A stretch of 64,000 nucleotides of DNA from Ascarosepion bandense (taxonomy: Eukaryota > Mollusca > Cephalopoda > Sepiida > Sepiidae): positions 1-64,000 of the forward strand of contig JBBBDQ010000399.1 of NCBI GenBank assembly GCA_037127315.1, in the 5' to 3' direction. The first letter of the stretch is position 1; each line of letters opens with the position of its first letter. The position numbers and the translations under genes were made by a program. The notes below the pieces were generated by a model. It ran no database searches and was not told where the DNA came from. It saw only the letters and a program-made list of their open reading frames with translations. Of this stretch, positions 21,050-32,879 are shown piece after piece.

Positions 21050-21430
21050 AAAAAATTAAGACAGACGCGTTATTTCATGGAAATTCGGAAGTATCGGCCT
21101 ATTTCAGGCGAGTCATCTACAGCTTCCGTTTTTATTCAACGAAGGATTCTACATAAATCTTGATTGATTGTTACAACCACAAACCTAGACCATCTAATAT
21201 ACACGCTCAGGAACTTTTTCCACTGGATTTAATTTTATATCTCTAAATCCACACAACTAGGGATCCTACCATGGATGTATGCACACCTGATTACTCCCTA
21301 AAAATATTCCGTTAGCCATTCATGTAGAACCCTTCGTTGAATAAAGACGGAAGCTGAAGATGGCTCGCCTGAAATAGGTCTATACTTCCGAATTACCATG
21401 AAATAACTCGTCTGTCTTAATTTTTTCTTA
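21047..21430. mobile_element. Fold-back element carrying hammerhead motifs
   Basis: Arms of about 105 bp (21047-21150 and 21325-21430) are inverted copies: aagacagacgcgttatttca at the left edge, and tgaaataactcgtctgtctt at the right. The spacer is about 175 bp. Each arm holds a hammerhead-like segment; the right one is listed separately. The left (minus, about 21066-21110) keeps stem I CGGAAG/CTTCCG and GAAA but has CTGTAGA in the core. An arm of the same family is at 17138. Confidence 0.7.
21348..21390 (+). ncRNA. Hammerhead-type motif, minimal stem III
   Basis: Stem I is CGGAAG (21348-21353) with CTTCCG (21385-21390). The core is CTGAAGA (21354-21360). Stem II is GGC/GCC with a 2-nt loop, but a T-T mismatch sits next to the core. 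GAAA is at 21371-21374. Stem III is TAG/CTA with a 2-nt loop. T at 21383 and A at 21384 follow, so the predicted cleavage is after 21384. Very short stem III is a described feature of Penelope-type hammerheads. The weak stem II lowers confidence in activity. Confidence 0.55.
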
Positions 21431-21529
21431 TATTTGCTCTATATGTATTTATATGCATATATGTTTAGAGCTCTCGTAGAGAGTTATCCTATCATTATTA
21501 TGTAAAGGATACTCCTTTGGATTCTTCTA

Positions 21530-21583
<54 letters not shown>

Positions 21584-22530
21584 TTACGCAGATGTTGATT
21601 TAAGATGTGAAAATGATGATTGTCTGAAAATGTCAGGTGGGTGCAAAAAGAAAACCTTTGGATTTAGAATCTTCATTATGACTGGCAAGTTCAAAGGCCA
21701 GCTCCAGACCCAGATATAAAATTTGCATCGGAAGACAGCTGTCAGTAGAGCTGAAGAGACGTCTAGCTGACAGCTGGTTCGAGGAAAATGTTTAGTTTGA
21801 ATTCGGGAGTTTGATTTCAACCGTCGGAACGATTATCCGAAATCGGGCTCAGCCCGATGCAGGAGAGTCTGCCTTCAGCCATCGAGGTGAACGGTTGTTT
21901 TTCTGTCGGGCTGAGCCACAGGCGTGTGGGTCTTTCTGTGTATGGGGTGCTGACAACGCAGACTAAAATGACCACCCACGGTGATGTTACTATTTTGTTA
22001 AAAAATAAAATAAAAATATATGAATATTTTATTTAATTTTTGGTCCGGTCCATTGTTATAGACGAAGTCGTTTGTTGCAGATTATTATTGTTTTAGGCTG
22101 ATGCGGATAAAACAGACGAGGTAGAAAAAAAAGTAGATAAAGAAGAAGCAGGTAATTACACTGACATTTTTTGAAGAAGTGAAATTTGGTGCCAGTGAAA
22201 GTCGGGTTGAAGTTGTTCCCCGACAAAATGAAATTGAAGTGTTTGTTAGAAGAAGTAGGTTTGAGTGGTCCCTGACGAGGTGAAATTTGAGTTGAAAAGA
22301 TTTAATAGCTGCCCCAGAACTTTTGAGCATCGTCGTCGTCGCAGTTGTGGTGAAAAACCCCGAGTTTACAACAGCACCGAATTCGCAGAGATTAAATTTC
22401 CGTTTTATCAACATCGTTTCTTCTAGCATCCTGGAGCCAGAATTTGCAGAATTGTTTTCCCAACGATATTGTTTTGACAGAAAAAATATGTATACTCAGA
22501 AGTTGTATATATATACTAAACATATATTTT
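21431..22530. other. (AT)n tract and unrecognised, less AT-rich DNA
   Basis: An AT tract lies at 21536-21582. The stretch 21585-21990 is more GC-balanced and contains a perfect 10-bp inverted repeat (CAGCTGTCAG ... CTGACAGCTG) near 21732-21775, plus two cgggctgagcc-type segments. Short plus-strand frames give a peptide with CENDDC and GGCKKKT, but nothing I can identify. Poly-T and A runs follow from 22000. Confidence 0.4.
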
Positions 22531-22539
22531 TAAGTATGA

Positions 22540-23187
22540 CATTATAGACAATTAATGTCTATTATGTTTAATCATGCGCCATTCTAAACATCGTTTTTTG
22601 GCTTTAATTTCAGGTGAAAATAAAGATAAAAATTACAACCACGCTCTCCAGTAGACTTACCTGCCACTTTTTGATCACAGTTCAAGTAAACATCATTTCT
22701 TAGAAAAAACATAGCCATCTATGTAATATTCGACAGATTTTAGTCGATAACACAATAATAATCACACATAGTTTAAAAAGAACCTTCAGATATTGGAGGT
22801 CAACTGCATTAAATCGGAGCAACGCATACTCAATAAAATCACATTTCAATCTTGTCACAATTCATTACATTGTATTTAGACATACGGTTCTGTTGTTATC
22901 ACCTCGGTCTCTCACGTGGTGTGACGTCATAAAACCACATTACCAATTTACGACCTTTGTCTGTCAACACTTTGTCTGTCAACACCTTTTCTGTCAACAC
23001 AAGATAATGTCATTTTTGATGGTGGAGGTTTTTATGTTAACGTCCCTGTGACCCCTCTGAAGATGGCTCGTGTGAGACGAAAGCCTAGAACCAGCATAAT
23101 AAAAAAGAATGTTCAAATATTGGGTAATTTTTGTTTTTATTTCCACATGAAATTAAAACCAAAATTCGATAATTATCTGGTATATTT

Positions 23188-23195
<8 letters not shown>
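22540..23195 (+). mobile_element. Inverted-end element with hammerhead-like block, copy 1
   Basis: The left end (about 22545-22640) is a diverged inverse of the right end (about 23105-23195). The body (ttacaaccacgctctccagt, agaaaaaacatagccatcta, gtgtgacgtcataaaaccac) recurs inverted at 44280-44790. At 23057-23090, CTGAAGATGGCTCGTGTG then AGACGAAAGCC gives CTGANGA, a GGCTC/GAG(A)C stem and GAAA. A stem III with the required T is not evident. Confidence 0.55.

Positions 23196-23265
<70 letters not shown>
23192..23265. repeat. (AT)n(GT)n compound microsatellite
   Basis: AT to about 23226 then GT to about 23262. The following 23265-23900 holds GT-rich and AT-rich sequence without named features. 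Confidence 0.9.
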
Positions 23266-23902
23266 AAGTGTGAGAGTGTGCATGCGTTTATTGTTAATCA
23301 TTAATACCGTAACCGGTATAATTTAGTATTGTTATCGTAGCAACAGTTCCTATAAATACGTATGTGTGTGTGGGTATGTGCATGTGAGTGTGTGTGTTAG
23401 AGAGAGAGTGGGGGAGAGGGAGTGTATGTTCGTAAACAGTCAATAAATCCATAAAAGATGTATTTGTTTTATTTCCGTCACATTTTAACTATCATTGATT
23501 TTTGTCCTTATAAGGATGTGGTTGAAGACATTGGCGATATTATTGAATAAATTTCCTCTCAATAATTTAAAGATATTTTAGTGTAATTTTAGGAAATGTA
23601 TGTATTAAAATGAAATGTCACTGTTATTTTCCATTTTGCTGAATTTAAAAGACAATTTATCTATCGTACATGTACTGCATCTATAGCAACAGTTGGTATA
23701 TTCAGGTTAAGATGACCAGACAGAACAGATCTTTTTTCAGGCTTGTTTAGAATTCAAAATTGTCCTGCTATACATAGAATGAAAGGGAAATAATTCTTGC
23801 CGTTTGTGAGGGGATTACTGCGAAGTGAACGAAATGGACTGCCATAATCTGATGTCGACACCTCGATTTCTATTTTCTACAGTGATGTCAGGTAACAGTA
23901 AC

Positions 23903-23904
<2 letters not shown>

Positions 23905-23947
<43 letters not shown>

Positions 23948-24030
23948 GTAAATCATTTTCACAACCAACATCCACCATTGCCCGATGACGTGATTCTATC
24001 TCGAAACAGAAATTTCCGTGACATAATGTA
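23905..24030 (+). repeat. (AT)n tract and degenerate hammerhead-like segment
   Basis: AT tract at 23908-23943. Then cacaaccaacatccaccatt, gc, CCGATGA, a 14-nt segment, GAAAC and cagaaatttccgtgac. It is a diverged relative of the 45203-45330 motifs, with the core C-T changed to C-C. Confidence 0.4.
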
Positions 24031-24054
24031 TTTTTAATTCATAATTATATATAC

Positions 24055-24059
<5 letters not shown>

Positions 24060-24102
<43 letters not shown>

Positions 24103-24173
24103 AGATTGATTGATTGATTGTATAATTACTTAGATTTAAGTCACAATAAAATTAGAGCAGTGCACACACAAAT

Positions 24174-24221
<48 letters not shown>

Positions 24222-24222
24222 T
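24060..24222. repeat. (GT)n, (CA)n and (AT)n microsatellites
   Basis: GT run at 24068-24100, CA run at about 24172-24200, and AT run to about 24222, just before a LINE fragment. Confidence 0.9.
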
Positions 24223-24503
24223 GAATATTGCTGTCATAACTGGTCGGATGCTCCTGCTATACACCTAGGGGTCCTTGACGAAATTCAACGGAGAAACTAT
24301 AATGTGATTCATCCCGAAATGGCAGCTCAGCTTCAGCCATTCACTATCCGGCGCAATGTGGCTTCTCTATGTCTCTTTGATAAATACTATCACAGCTTCT
24401 GCTCCGATGAACTTAACTCACCGGTGCCCATTATATACGAATGTATCTCGCATGTCCTGGTCTAGAATTCCCTTCCGTTTCCATGCTTTTCCGAGATATC
24501 TCG
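24222..24503 (+). pseudogene. CR1/Jockey-like LINE C-terminal fragment, left of array
   Basis: The plus-strand frame reads EYCCHNWSDAPAIHLGVLDE, then IQRR, NVASLCLFDKYYHSFCSDEL and a VPP-equivalent. It then jumps to NSLPFPCF, so about 30 residues of the usual C-terminus are deleted. It ends where the 90-bp array begins and lies in the opposite sense to the array's own LINE-derived sequence. Confidence 0.75.
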
Positions 24504-27500
24504 GGATATATAGAAGGTACACAAGACTAGATATGGAAGCAGTAGTCAATGCACGGACGAATAGACTTTCTTAGGATTTTGTCAAGAGTCTCGGGATATA
24601 TAGAAGGTACACAAGACTAGCTATGGAAGCAGTAGTTTAAGCACGGACGAATAGTCCTTCTTTGGATTTTGTCAAGAGTCTCGGGATATATAGCAGGTAC
24701 ACAAGACGAGATATGGAAGCAGTAGTCAATGCACGGACGAATAGTCCTTCTTTGGATTTTGTCAAGAGTCTCGGGATATATAGAAGGTATAAAAGACTAG
24801 ATATGGAAGCAGTTCTCAATGCACGGACGAATAGTCCTTCTTTGGATTTTGTCAAGAGTCTCGGGATATATAGAAGTTACACAAGACTAGATATGGAAGC
24901 AGTAGTCAATGCACGGACGAATAGTCCATTATTGGATTTTGTCAAGAGTCTCGGGATATATAGAAGGTACACAAGACTAGATATGGAAGCAGTAGTCAAT
25001 GCACGGACGAATAGTCCTTCTTTGGATTTTGTCAAGAGTCTCGGGATATATAGAAAGTACAAAAGACTAGATATGGAAGCAGTTATCAATGCACGGACGA
25101 ATAGTCCATTATTGGATTTTGTCAAGAGTCTCGGGATATATAGAAGTTACACAAGACTAGATATGGAAGCAGTAGTCAATGCACGGACGAATAGTCCATT
25201 ATTGGATTTTGTCAAGAGTCTCGGGATATATAGAAGGTACACAAGACTAGATATGGAAGCAGTAGTCAATGCACGGACGAATAGTCCTTCTTTGGATTTT
25301 GTCAAGAGTCTCGGGATATATAGAAGGTACACAAGACTAGATATGGAAGCAGTAGTCAATGCACGGACGAATAGTCCTTCTTTGGATTTTGTCAAGAGTC
25401 TCGGGATATATAGAAGGTACACAAGACTAGATATGGAAGCAGTAGTCAATGCACGGACGAATAGTCCTTCTTTGGATTTTGTCAAGAGTCTCGGGATATA
25501 TAGAAGTTACACAAGACTAGATATGGAAGCAGTAGTCAATGCACGGACGAATAGTCCTTCTTTGGATTTTGTCAAGAGTCTCGGGATATATAGAAGTTAC
25601 ACAAGACTAGATATGGAAGCAGTAGTCAATGCACGGACGAATAGTCCTTCTTTGGATTTTGTCAAGAGTCTCGGGATATATAGAAGGTACAAAAGACTAG
25701 ATATGGAAGCAGTAGTCAATGCACGGACGAATAGTCCATTATTGGATTTTGTCAAGAGTCTCGGGATATATAGAAGGTACACAAGACTAGATATGGAAGC
25801 AGTAGTCAATGCACGGACGAATAGTCCTTCTTTGGATTTTGTCAAGAGTCTCGGGATATATAGAAAGTACAAAAGACTAGATATGGAAGCAGTTATCAAT
25901 GCACGGACGAATAGTCCATTATTGGATTTTGTCAAGAGTCTCGGGATATATAGAAGTTACACAAGACTAGATATAGAAGCAGTAGTCAATGCACGGACGA
26001 ATAGTCCATTATTGGATTTTGTCAAGAGTCTCGGGATATATAGAAGGTACAAAAGACTAGATATGGAAGCAGTAGTCAATGCACGTTCGAATAGTCCTTT
26101 GGATTTTGTCAAGAGTCTCGTGATATATAGAAGGTACACAAGACTAGATATGGAAGCAGTAGTCAATGCACGGACGAATAGTCCATTATTGGATTTTGTC
26201 AAGAGTCTCGGGATATATAGAAGGTACACAAGACTAGATATGGAAGCAGTAGTCAATGCACGGACGAATAGTCCTTCTTTGGATTTTGTCAAGAGTCTCG
26301 GGATATATAGAAAGTACAAAAGACTAGATATGGAAGCAGTTATCAATGCACGGACGAATAGTCCATTATTGGATTTTGTCAAGAGTCTCGGGATATATAG
26401 AAGTTACACAAGACTAGATATGGAAGCAGTAGTCAATGCACGGACGAATAGTCCATTATTGGATTTTGTCAAGAGTCTCGGGATATATAGAAGGTACACA
26501 AGACTAGATATGGAAGCAGTAGTCAATGCACGGACGAATAGTCCTTCTTTGGATTTTGTCAAGAGTCTCGGGATATATAGAAGGTACACAAGACTAGATA
26601 TGGAAGCAGTAGTCAATGCACGGACGAATAGTCCTTCTTTGGATTTTGTCAAGAGTCTCGGGATATATAGAAGGTACACAAGACTAGATATGGAAGCAGT
26701 AGTCAATGCACGGACGAATAGTCCTTCTTTGGATTTTGTCAAGAGTCTCGGGATATATAGAAGGTACACAAGACTAGATATGGAAGCAGTAGTCAATGCA
26801 CGGACGAATAGTCCTTCTTTGGATTTTGTCAAGAGTCTCGGGATATATAGAAGTTACACAAGACTAGATATGGAAGCAGTAGTCAATGCACGGACGAATA
26901 GTCCTTCTTTGGATTTTGTCAAGAGTCTCGGGATATATAGAAGTTACACAAGACTAGATATGGAAGCAGTAGTCAATGCACGGACGAATAGTCCTTCTTT
27001 GGATTTTGTCAAGAGTCTCGGGATATATAGAAGGTACAAAAGACTAGATATGGAAGCAGTAGTCAATGCACGGACGAATAGTCCTTCTTTGGATTTTGTC
27101 AAGAGTCTCGGGATATATAGAAAGTACAAAAGACTAGATATGGAAGCAGTTATCAATGCACGGACGAATAGTCCATTATTGGATTTTGTCAAGAGTCTCG
27201 GGATATATAGAAGTTACACAAGACTAGATATGGAAGCAGTAGTCAATGCACGGACGAATAGTCCATTATTGGATTTTGTCAAGAGTCTCGGGATATATAG
27301 AAGTTACACAAGACTAGATATGGAAGCAGTAGTCAATGCACGGACGAATAGTCCTTCTTTGGATTTTGTCAAGAGTCTCGGGATATATAGAAGTTACACA
27401 AGACTAGATATGGAAGCAGTAGTCAATGCACGGACGAATAGTCCTTCTTTGGATTTTGTCAAGAGTCTCGAGATATATAGAAGGTACAAAAGACTAGATA

Positions 27501-30318
27501 TGGAAGCAGTAGTCAATGCACGGACGAATAGTCCTTTGGATTTTGTCAAGAGTCTCGTGATATATAGAAGGTACACAAGACTAGATATGGAAGCAGTAGT
27601 CAATGCACGGACGAATAGTCCATTATTGGATTTTGTCAAGAGTCTCGGGATATATAGAAGGTACACAAGACTAGATATGGAAGCAGTAGTCAATGCACGG
27701 ACGAATAGTCCTTCTTTGGATTTTGTCAAGAGTCTCGGGATATATAGAAGGTACAAAAGACTAGATATGGAAGCAGTAGTCAATGCACGTTCGAATAGTC
27801 CTTTGGATTTTGTCAAGAGTCTCGTGATATATAGAAGGTACACAAGACTAGATATGGAAGCAGTAGTCAATGCACGGACGAATAGTCCTTCTTTGGATTT
27901 TGTCAAGAGTCTCGGGATATATAGAAGGTACACAAGACTAGATATGGAAGCAGTAGTCAATGCACGGACGAATAGTCCTTCTTTGGATTTTGTCAAGAGT
28001 CTCGGAATATATAGAAGTTACACAAGACTAGATATGGAAGCAGTAGTCAATGCACGGACAAATAGTCCTTCTTTGGATTTTGTCAAGAGTCTCGGGATAT
28101 ATAGAAGGTACACAAGACTAGATGTGGAAGCAGTAGTCAATGCACGGACGAATAGTCCTTCTTTGGATTTTGTCAAGAGTCTCGGAATATATAGAAGTTA
28201 CACAAGACTAGATATGGAAGCAGTAGTCAATGCACGGACAAATAGTCCTTCTTTGGATTTTGTCAAGAGTCTCGGGATATATAGAAGTTACACAAGACTA
28301 GATATGGAAGCAGTAGTCAATGCACGGACGAATAGTCCTTCTTTGGATTTTGTCAAGAGTCTCGGGATATATAGAAGGTACACAAGACTAGATATGGAAG
28401 CAGTAGTCAATGCACGGACGAATAGTCCTTCTTTGGATTTTGTCAAGAGTCTCGGGATATATAGAAGGTACACAAGACTAGATATGGAAGCAGTAGTCAA
28501 TGCACGGACGAATAGTCCTTCTTTGGATTTTGTCAAGAGTCTCGGGATATATAGAAGGTACACAAGACTAGATATGGAAGCAGTAGTCTATGCACGGACG
28601 AATAGTCCTTCTTTGGATTTTGTCAAGAGTCTCGGGATATATAGAAGTTACACAAGACTAGATATGGAAGCAGTAGTCAATGCACGGACGAATAGTCCTT
28701 CTTTGGATTTTGTCAAGAGTCTCGGGATATATAGAAGTTACACAAGACTAGATATGGAAGCAGTAGTCAATGCACGGACGAATAGTCCTTCTTTGGAATT
28801 TGTCAAGAGTCTCGGGATATATAGAAGGTACAAAAGACTAGATATGGAAGCAGTAGTCAATGCACGTTCGAATAGTCCTTTGGATTTTGTCAAGAGTCTC
28901 GTGATATATAGAAGGTACACAAGACTAGATATGGAAGCAGTAGTCAATGCACGGACGAATAGTCCTTCTTTGGATTTTGTCAAGAGTCTCGGGATATATA
29001 GAAGGTACACAAGACTAGATATGGAAGCAGTAGTCAATGCACGGACGAATAGTCCTTCTTTGGATTTTGTCAAGAGTCTCGGAATATATAGAAGTTACAC
29101 AAGACTAGATATGGAAGCAGTAGTCAATGCACGGACAAATAGTCCTTCTTTGGATTTTGTCAAGAGTCTCGGGATATATAGAAGGTACACAAGACTAGAT
29201 GTGGAAGCAGTAGTCAATGCACGGACGAATAGTCCTTCTTTGGATTTTGTCAAGAGTCTCGGAATATATAGAAGTTACACAAGACTAGATATGGAAGCAG
29301 TAGTCAATGCACGGACAAATAGTCCTTCTTTGGATTTTGTCAAGAGTCTCGGGATATATAGAAGTTACACAAGACTAGATATGGAAGCAGTAGTCAATGC
29401 ACGGACGAATAGTCCATTATTGGATTTTGTCAAGAGTCTCGGGATATATAGAAGGTACACAAGACTAGATATGGAAGCAGTAGTCAATGCACGGACGAAT
29501 AGTCCTTCTTTGGATTTTGTCAAGAGTCTCGGGATATATAGAAGGTACAAAAGACTAGATATGGAAGCAGTTATCCATGCACGGACGAATAGTCCTTCTT
29601 TGGATTTTGTCAAGAGTCTCGGGATATATAGAAGTTACACAAGACTAGATATGGAAGCAGTAGTCAATGCACGGACGAATAGTCCATTATTGGATTTTGT
29701 CAAGAGTCTCGGGATATATAGAAGGTACACAAGACTAGATATGGAAGCAGTAGTCAATGCACGGACGAATAGTCCATTATTGGATTTTGTCAAGAGTCTC
29801 GGGATATATAGAAGTTACACAAGACTAGATATGGAAGCAGTAGTCAATGCACGGACGAATAGTCCTTCTTTGGATTTTGTCAAGAGTCTCGGGATATATA
29901 GAAGTTACACAAGACTAGATATGGAAGCAGTAGTCAATGCACGGACGAATAGTCCTTCTTTGGATTTTGTCAAGAGTCTCGGGATATATAGAAGGTACAA
30001 AAGACTAGATATGGAAGCAGTAGTCAATGCACGGACGAATAGTCCTTTGGATTTTGTCAAGAGTCTCGTGATATATAGAAGGTACACAAGACTAGATATG
30101 GAAGCAGTAGTCCATGCACGGACGAATAGTCCTTCTTTGGATTTTGTCAAGAGTCTCGGGATATATAGAAGGTACACAAGACTAGATATGGAAGCAGTAG
30201 TCAATGCACGGACGAATAGTCCTTCTTTGGATTTTGTCAAGAGTCTCGGAATATATAGAAGTTACACAAGACTAGATATGGAAGCAGTAGTCAATGCACG
30301 GACGAATAGTAGAATTAA
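24497..30318 (-). repeat. 90-bp satellite array derived from antisense LINE ORF (about 65 units)
   Basis: About 65 head-to-tail units run across 5.8 kb. Most are 90 bp; a few are 87 bp, with three bases lost at the Pro-Ser/Pro-Leu position. On the minus strand the unit reads RPCIDYCFHI, stop, SCVPSIYPETLDKIQRR. This matches the CR1-like LINE segment RPCIEYCCHIWSGAPAILL, then GLLDKIQRR (for example 52267-52355), with the Trp codon turned into TAG. The plus strand is open for 1889 codons (24662-30331; no ATG at that position, and an in-frame stop upstream), repeating DFVKSLGIYRRYTRLDMEAV. Because 90 and 87 are multiples of three and no unit has a plus-strand stop, the frame stays open automatically. 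I read this as a satellite, not a gene. Confidence 0.93.
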
Positions 30319-30360
30319 AGATGCGAAATAACGATTCTGTCTGAAATTATTTTCTGACAG
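30310..30360 (-). pseudogene. Non-repeated LINE edge of the array
   Basis: After the last unit, tagaattaaagatgc and gattctgtctgaaa align with tagatttatatatgtgc and gattcagacggaaa from the minus-strand LINE at 62660-62700. This is the continuation of the parent element just beyond the amplified segment, so the array arose inside a minus-strand LINE copy. Confidence 0.6.
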
Positions 30361-30424
30361 GATACTCTAATAGAAGACAAGCAACTGGTTCAATATAATA
30401 AGTACAGAAGTTTTTCCCGTCTGA

Positions 30425-31075
30425 ATCTATGCTGCACATATATAAATCTACCATCCGCCCGTGTATTAAATACTGCTGCCACATCTGGTCGTGTGCCCCT
30501 GGTACTCTCCTCGAGCCTCTTGACAAAATACAACGGAGAATCTTTAACGTGATCAATACTGACTTGGCAGATCGACTGCAACCACTCTCTCATCGGCGTG
30601 ACGTGGCTTCCCTCTGACTCTTCTATAAGTACTTTCACGGCTTCTGCTCCGATGCACTTAGATTATTGGTGCCCCCTAGGTACGTATTTACACGAGATAC
30701 TAGATTAGCAACTAGGTCCCACACTTTTACAGTGAATCAGATAAGATGTAACCGCAATTTCTACTCCAACGGCTTCTTTTCTTGCGCTTCCTACCTGTGG
30801 AATTCCCTTCCACATGCCTGCTTCCCGGACAGCTACCATCTCGAGGATTTTAATGTAAGGTCAATAGACACCTCCTATCATACTAACTTGCATCTATTCT
30901 CTCAAGCGCTCTCACCATCTACCCAACCCTCATTCTCGGTACCCTTACCCGTCTATCACCCGACTTCTGACATTTTCTTTATCTAACCATTCTTTCTCAT
31001 CAATTCCCATGTAACCCCCTGCGCAATAGTGGCAGTGGAATGCCTTGCTCGGGGTGAAACGATTTAAAAAAATTC
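30425..31075 (+). pseudogene. CR1/Jockey-like LINE, C-terminus and 3' end
   Basis: The frame reads LHIYKSTIRPCIKYCCHIW, LDKIQRRIFNVI, LADRLQPLSHRRDVASL, stop, then YKYFHGFCSDALRLLVPP and LWNSLPHACFPDSYHL. It continues into a 3' untranslated region with ccctgcgcaatagtggcagt, ggaatgccttgctcggggtg, aaacgattt and an A tail at about 31065-31072. That 3' end is the family signature, seen at least six times on the minus strand. The region 31080-31480 after it has no named feature. Confidence 0.8.
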
Positions 31076-31484
31076 ATGTGAGTAGAAAACCAACAAGGTG
31101 CAATGACTTGCTCTGTTGGGGGTTAGTTTCTGCTGTGCAAGTCGATGTTAATATAATCTTTAATTATTAGATTTGCTAATATGAACTAGGCAATTGCACC
31201 ACGGGAAATTGTCGTATAATAAAGCAAGGCCAAAGAATCCAAACAGGTCCTTTATCAGTCATCTTACTTTTTTTTATTAACCAATGGAAGTGAGCATTAC
31301 TAATGATAGAATTTACTATTAGTGAATCTTGGTTTTAGAGATGGAAAAGTAAAATACAATCATTATTTTCTCCAACACATGTGTAAACATTATCGCTTCT
31401 TTCATCGTGAGTAATGATGCGTTTCAGAAACGCGTCGTTATTGTGAGAGTAGCGATCGCGCCAAGTATTAATACAGAAAAATCT

Positions 31485-31975
31485 CCGACTGCTCTGTAAT
31501 ATCTAATCACCAGTCTGGCAGTGAATGCTGAACAATCTGGTAAAGAAGTAACTTGAAGCGACAGAAATGTGGGTTTACTGTCGGGTACTGAGAAGCACAT
31601 TGCATTGAAGATAAATTACACGGAAAATAGCAACAATAAAGGGACTTATTTTTAAAGAACAAGGAGAAATGTAAATGCAAATGTATGTATGCCTATGTTT
31701 TTTTAGATTTTGAAAAATGAACGCGAAAAGAAAGGAATAGACATTTCCTCTAATACCTCGTCCACGTGACTTTAAGCGTGATACTAGATTGGCATCTAGG
31801 TTTCATTTTTTTACCGTTGAAATTGTTTGATGTAACTGCCACTTCTACTCTAATAGTTACTTTTCTCGCACTTCCCGCCTGTAGAACTCCCTTCTGTTTA
31901 CTTGTTTCCCTGATAGGTACAGCCTCCAAAAATTTAAATGCAACGTCATTAGCCATCTTCTACTTTTTTGGTTGT
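31485..31975 (+). pseudogene. Decayed RTE and CR1-like fragments
   Basis: 31485-31600 resembles the RTE segment around CYVMSVLQY and EAAEMWF (agtgaatgctgaacaatctg, cttgaagcgacagaaatgtg). 31768-31975 matches the CR1-like C-terminus (gtgatactagattggcatct, ctagtttacttttctcgcac-like text, then ccctgataggtacagcctcc). Both are short and mutated. Confidence 0.5.
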
Positions 31976-32124
31976 TATAACTATAATCAGGACATGAATT
32001 TACTATTGTGAAGTTTTTTGTTTGTTTTTCTTTTTGGTACGGCCTGTGAACAAATGAAGAAATGTAAATTTATTCACAGACCGTAGTAACAAAAAAACTT
32101 CACAAAACAAATTCAGTATATATA

Positions 32125-32248
32125 TAGCTCAGAGGTAGAATCGCCGACTGACGCCATTTCGGTCGGTTTTCAATCGTGGGTAAAAAGCAATCGGCTGTCT
32201 AACCGTACTGATGAGCTGTGATACAGCGAAACAGATCTGTCTGCGGAT

Positions 32249-32309
<61 letters not shown>

Positions 32310-32310
32310 C
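32125..32310 (+). mobile_element. tRNA-derived SINE (family 2) with (AT)n tail
   Basis: A-box-like ctcagaggtagaatcgcc, B-box-like cggttttcaatcgtggg about 40 bp later, then gcaatcggctgtctaaccgt, actgatgagctgtgatacag and gtctgcggatgac running straight into an AT tract (32252-32305). Other copies are at 35424 and 53909, also with AT tails. The intervals 31975-32125 and 32310-32590 hold no named feature. Confidence 0.7.
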
Positions 32311-32589
32311 TGAATAAACGTAAAGAAATCATTAGTGTGTGTCGTCACAGAAATAAATTTAAATTGCTATAATTATTTAATTCTTCTATTTAGTCACACT
32401 CGAATTTCTCCTTTACATAAACCAGGTTTCTTAAAATTTGGTGAAGCAGTAACATTTTTCCCTCCTACCTACCACTACTAACCCAATGGTTAAGCCACCT
32501 GCTTCCCACTACCATAAGAAAAATTACTACCAAGCTTCATCTAGCTTAACCCTATGATAGCCAACATTTCCGTACTCAGTCCTTTACTT

Positions 32590-32690
32590 GCCCGTCACAC
32601 CCGCATTAGAATTTACTGTCTTTTCTCTCACTATAACCTCCTACGCACTAGTGAAAATCCCGCCTTGCTTGGGGTTTAAGGATAAAGAAA
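32590..32690 (+). repeat. CR1-like LINE 3' end scrap
   Basis: cctcctacgcactagtgaaaa, cccgccttgcttggggttta and an A-rich tail match the LINE 3' terminus. Upstream C/T-rich sequence (32460-32590) resembles the 3' part of the LINE untranslated region. Confidence 0.5.
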
Positions 32691-32879
32691 AAGAAAGAAG
32701 ATATGGTTGTTCGCAAAAAGATATGCGTAACATGGGAATTACAAATTAATTTTATGTGATCTATCCCATGAGGACGTGGGTCATTAGGCTCCCCACAGCT
32801 TCCTGTTTCTTGAAGATCTTAATAAAAATTGTTTTTTTTAATAAACTTTGTTCCGATATTAATTTAATCAAGCCCACTA

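Noticed and set aside
22085..22429. Minus-strand 114-codon gene
   Set aside because: Low-complexity ends, no recognisable domain and no conservation signal to lean on; not supportable from sequence alone.
24637..30240. Many minus-strand frames in the array (TKSKEGLFVRAL repeats)
   Set aside because: They are shadow frames of the satellite unit; the LINE-related frame on that strand has a stop in every unit.
24497..30318. CRISPR-like array of regular repeats
   Set aside because: Units are contiguous with no spacers, the 90-bp unit is LINE-derived, and the window is clearly eukaryotic.
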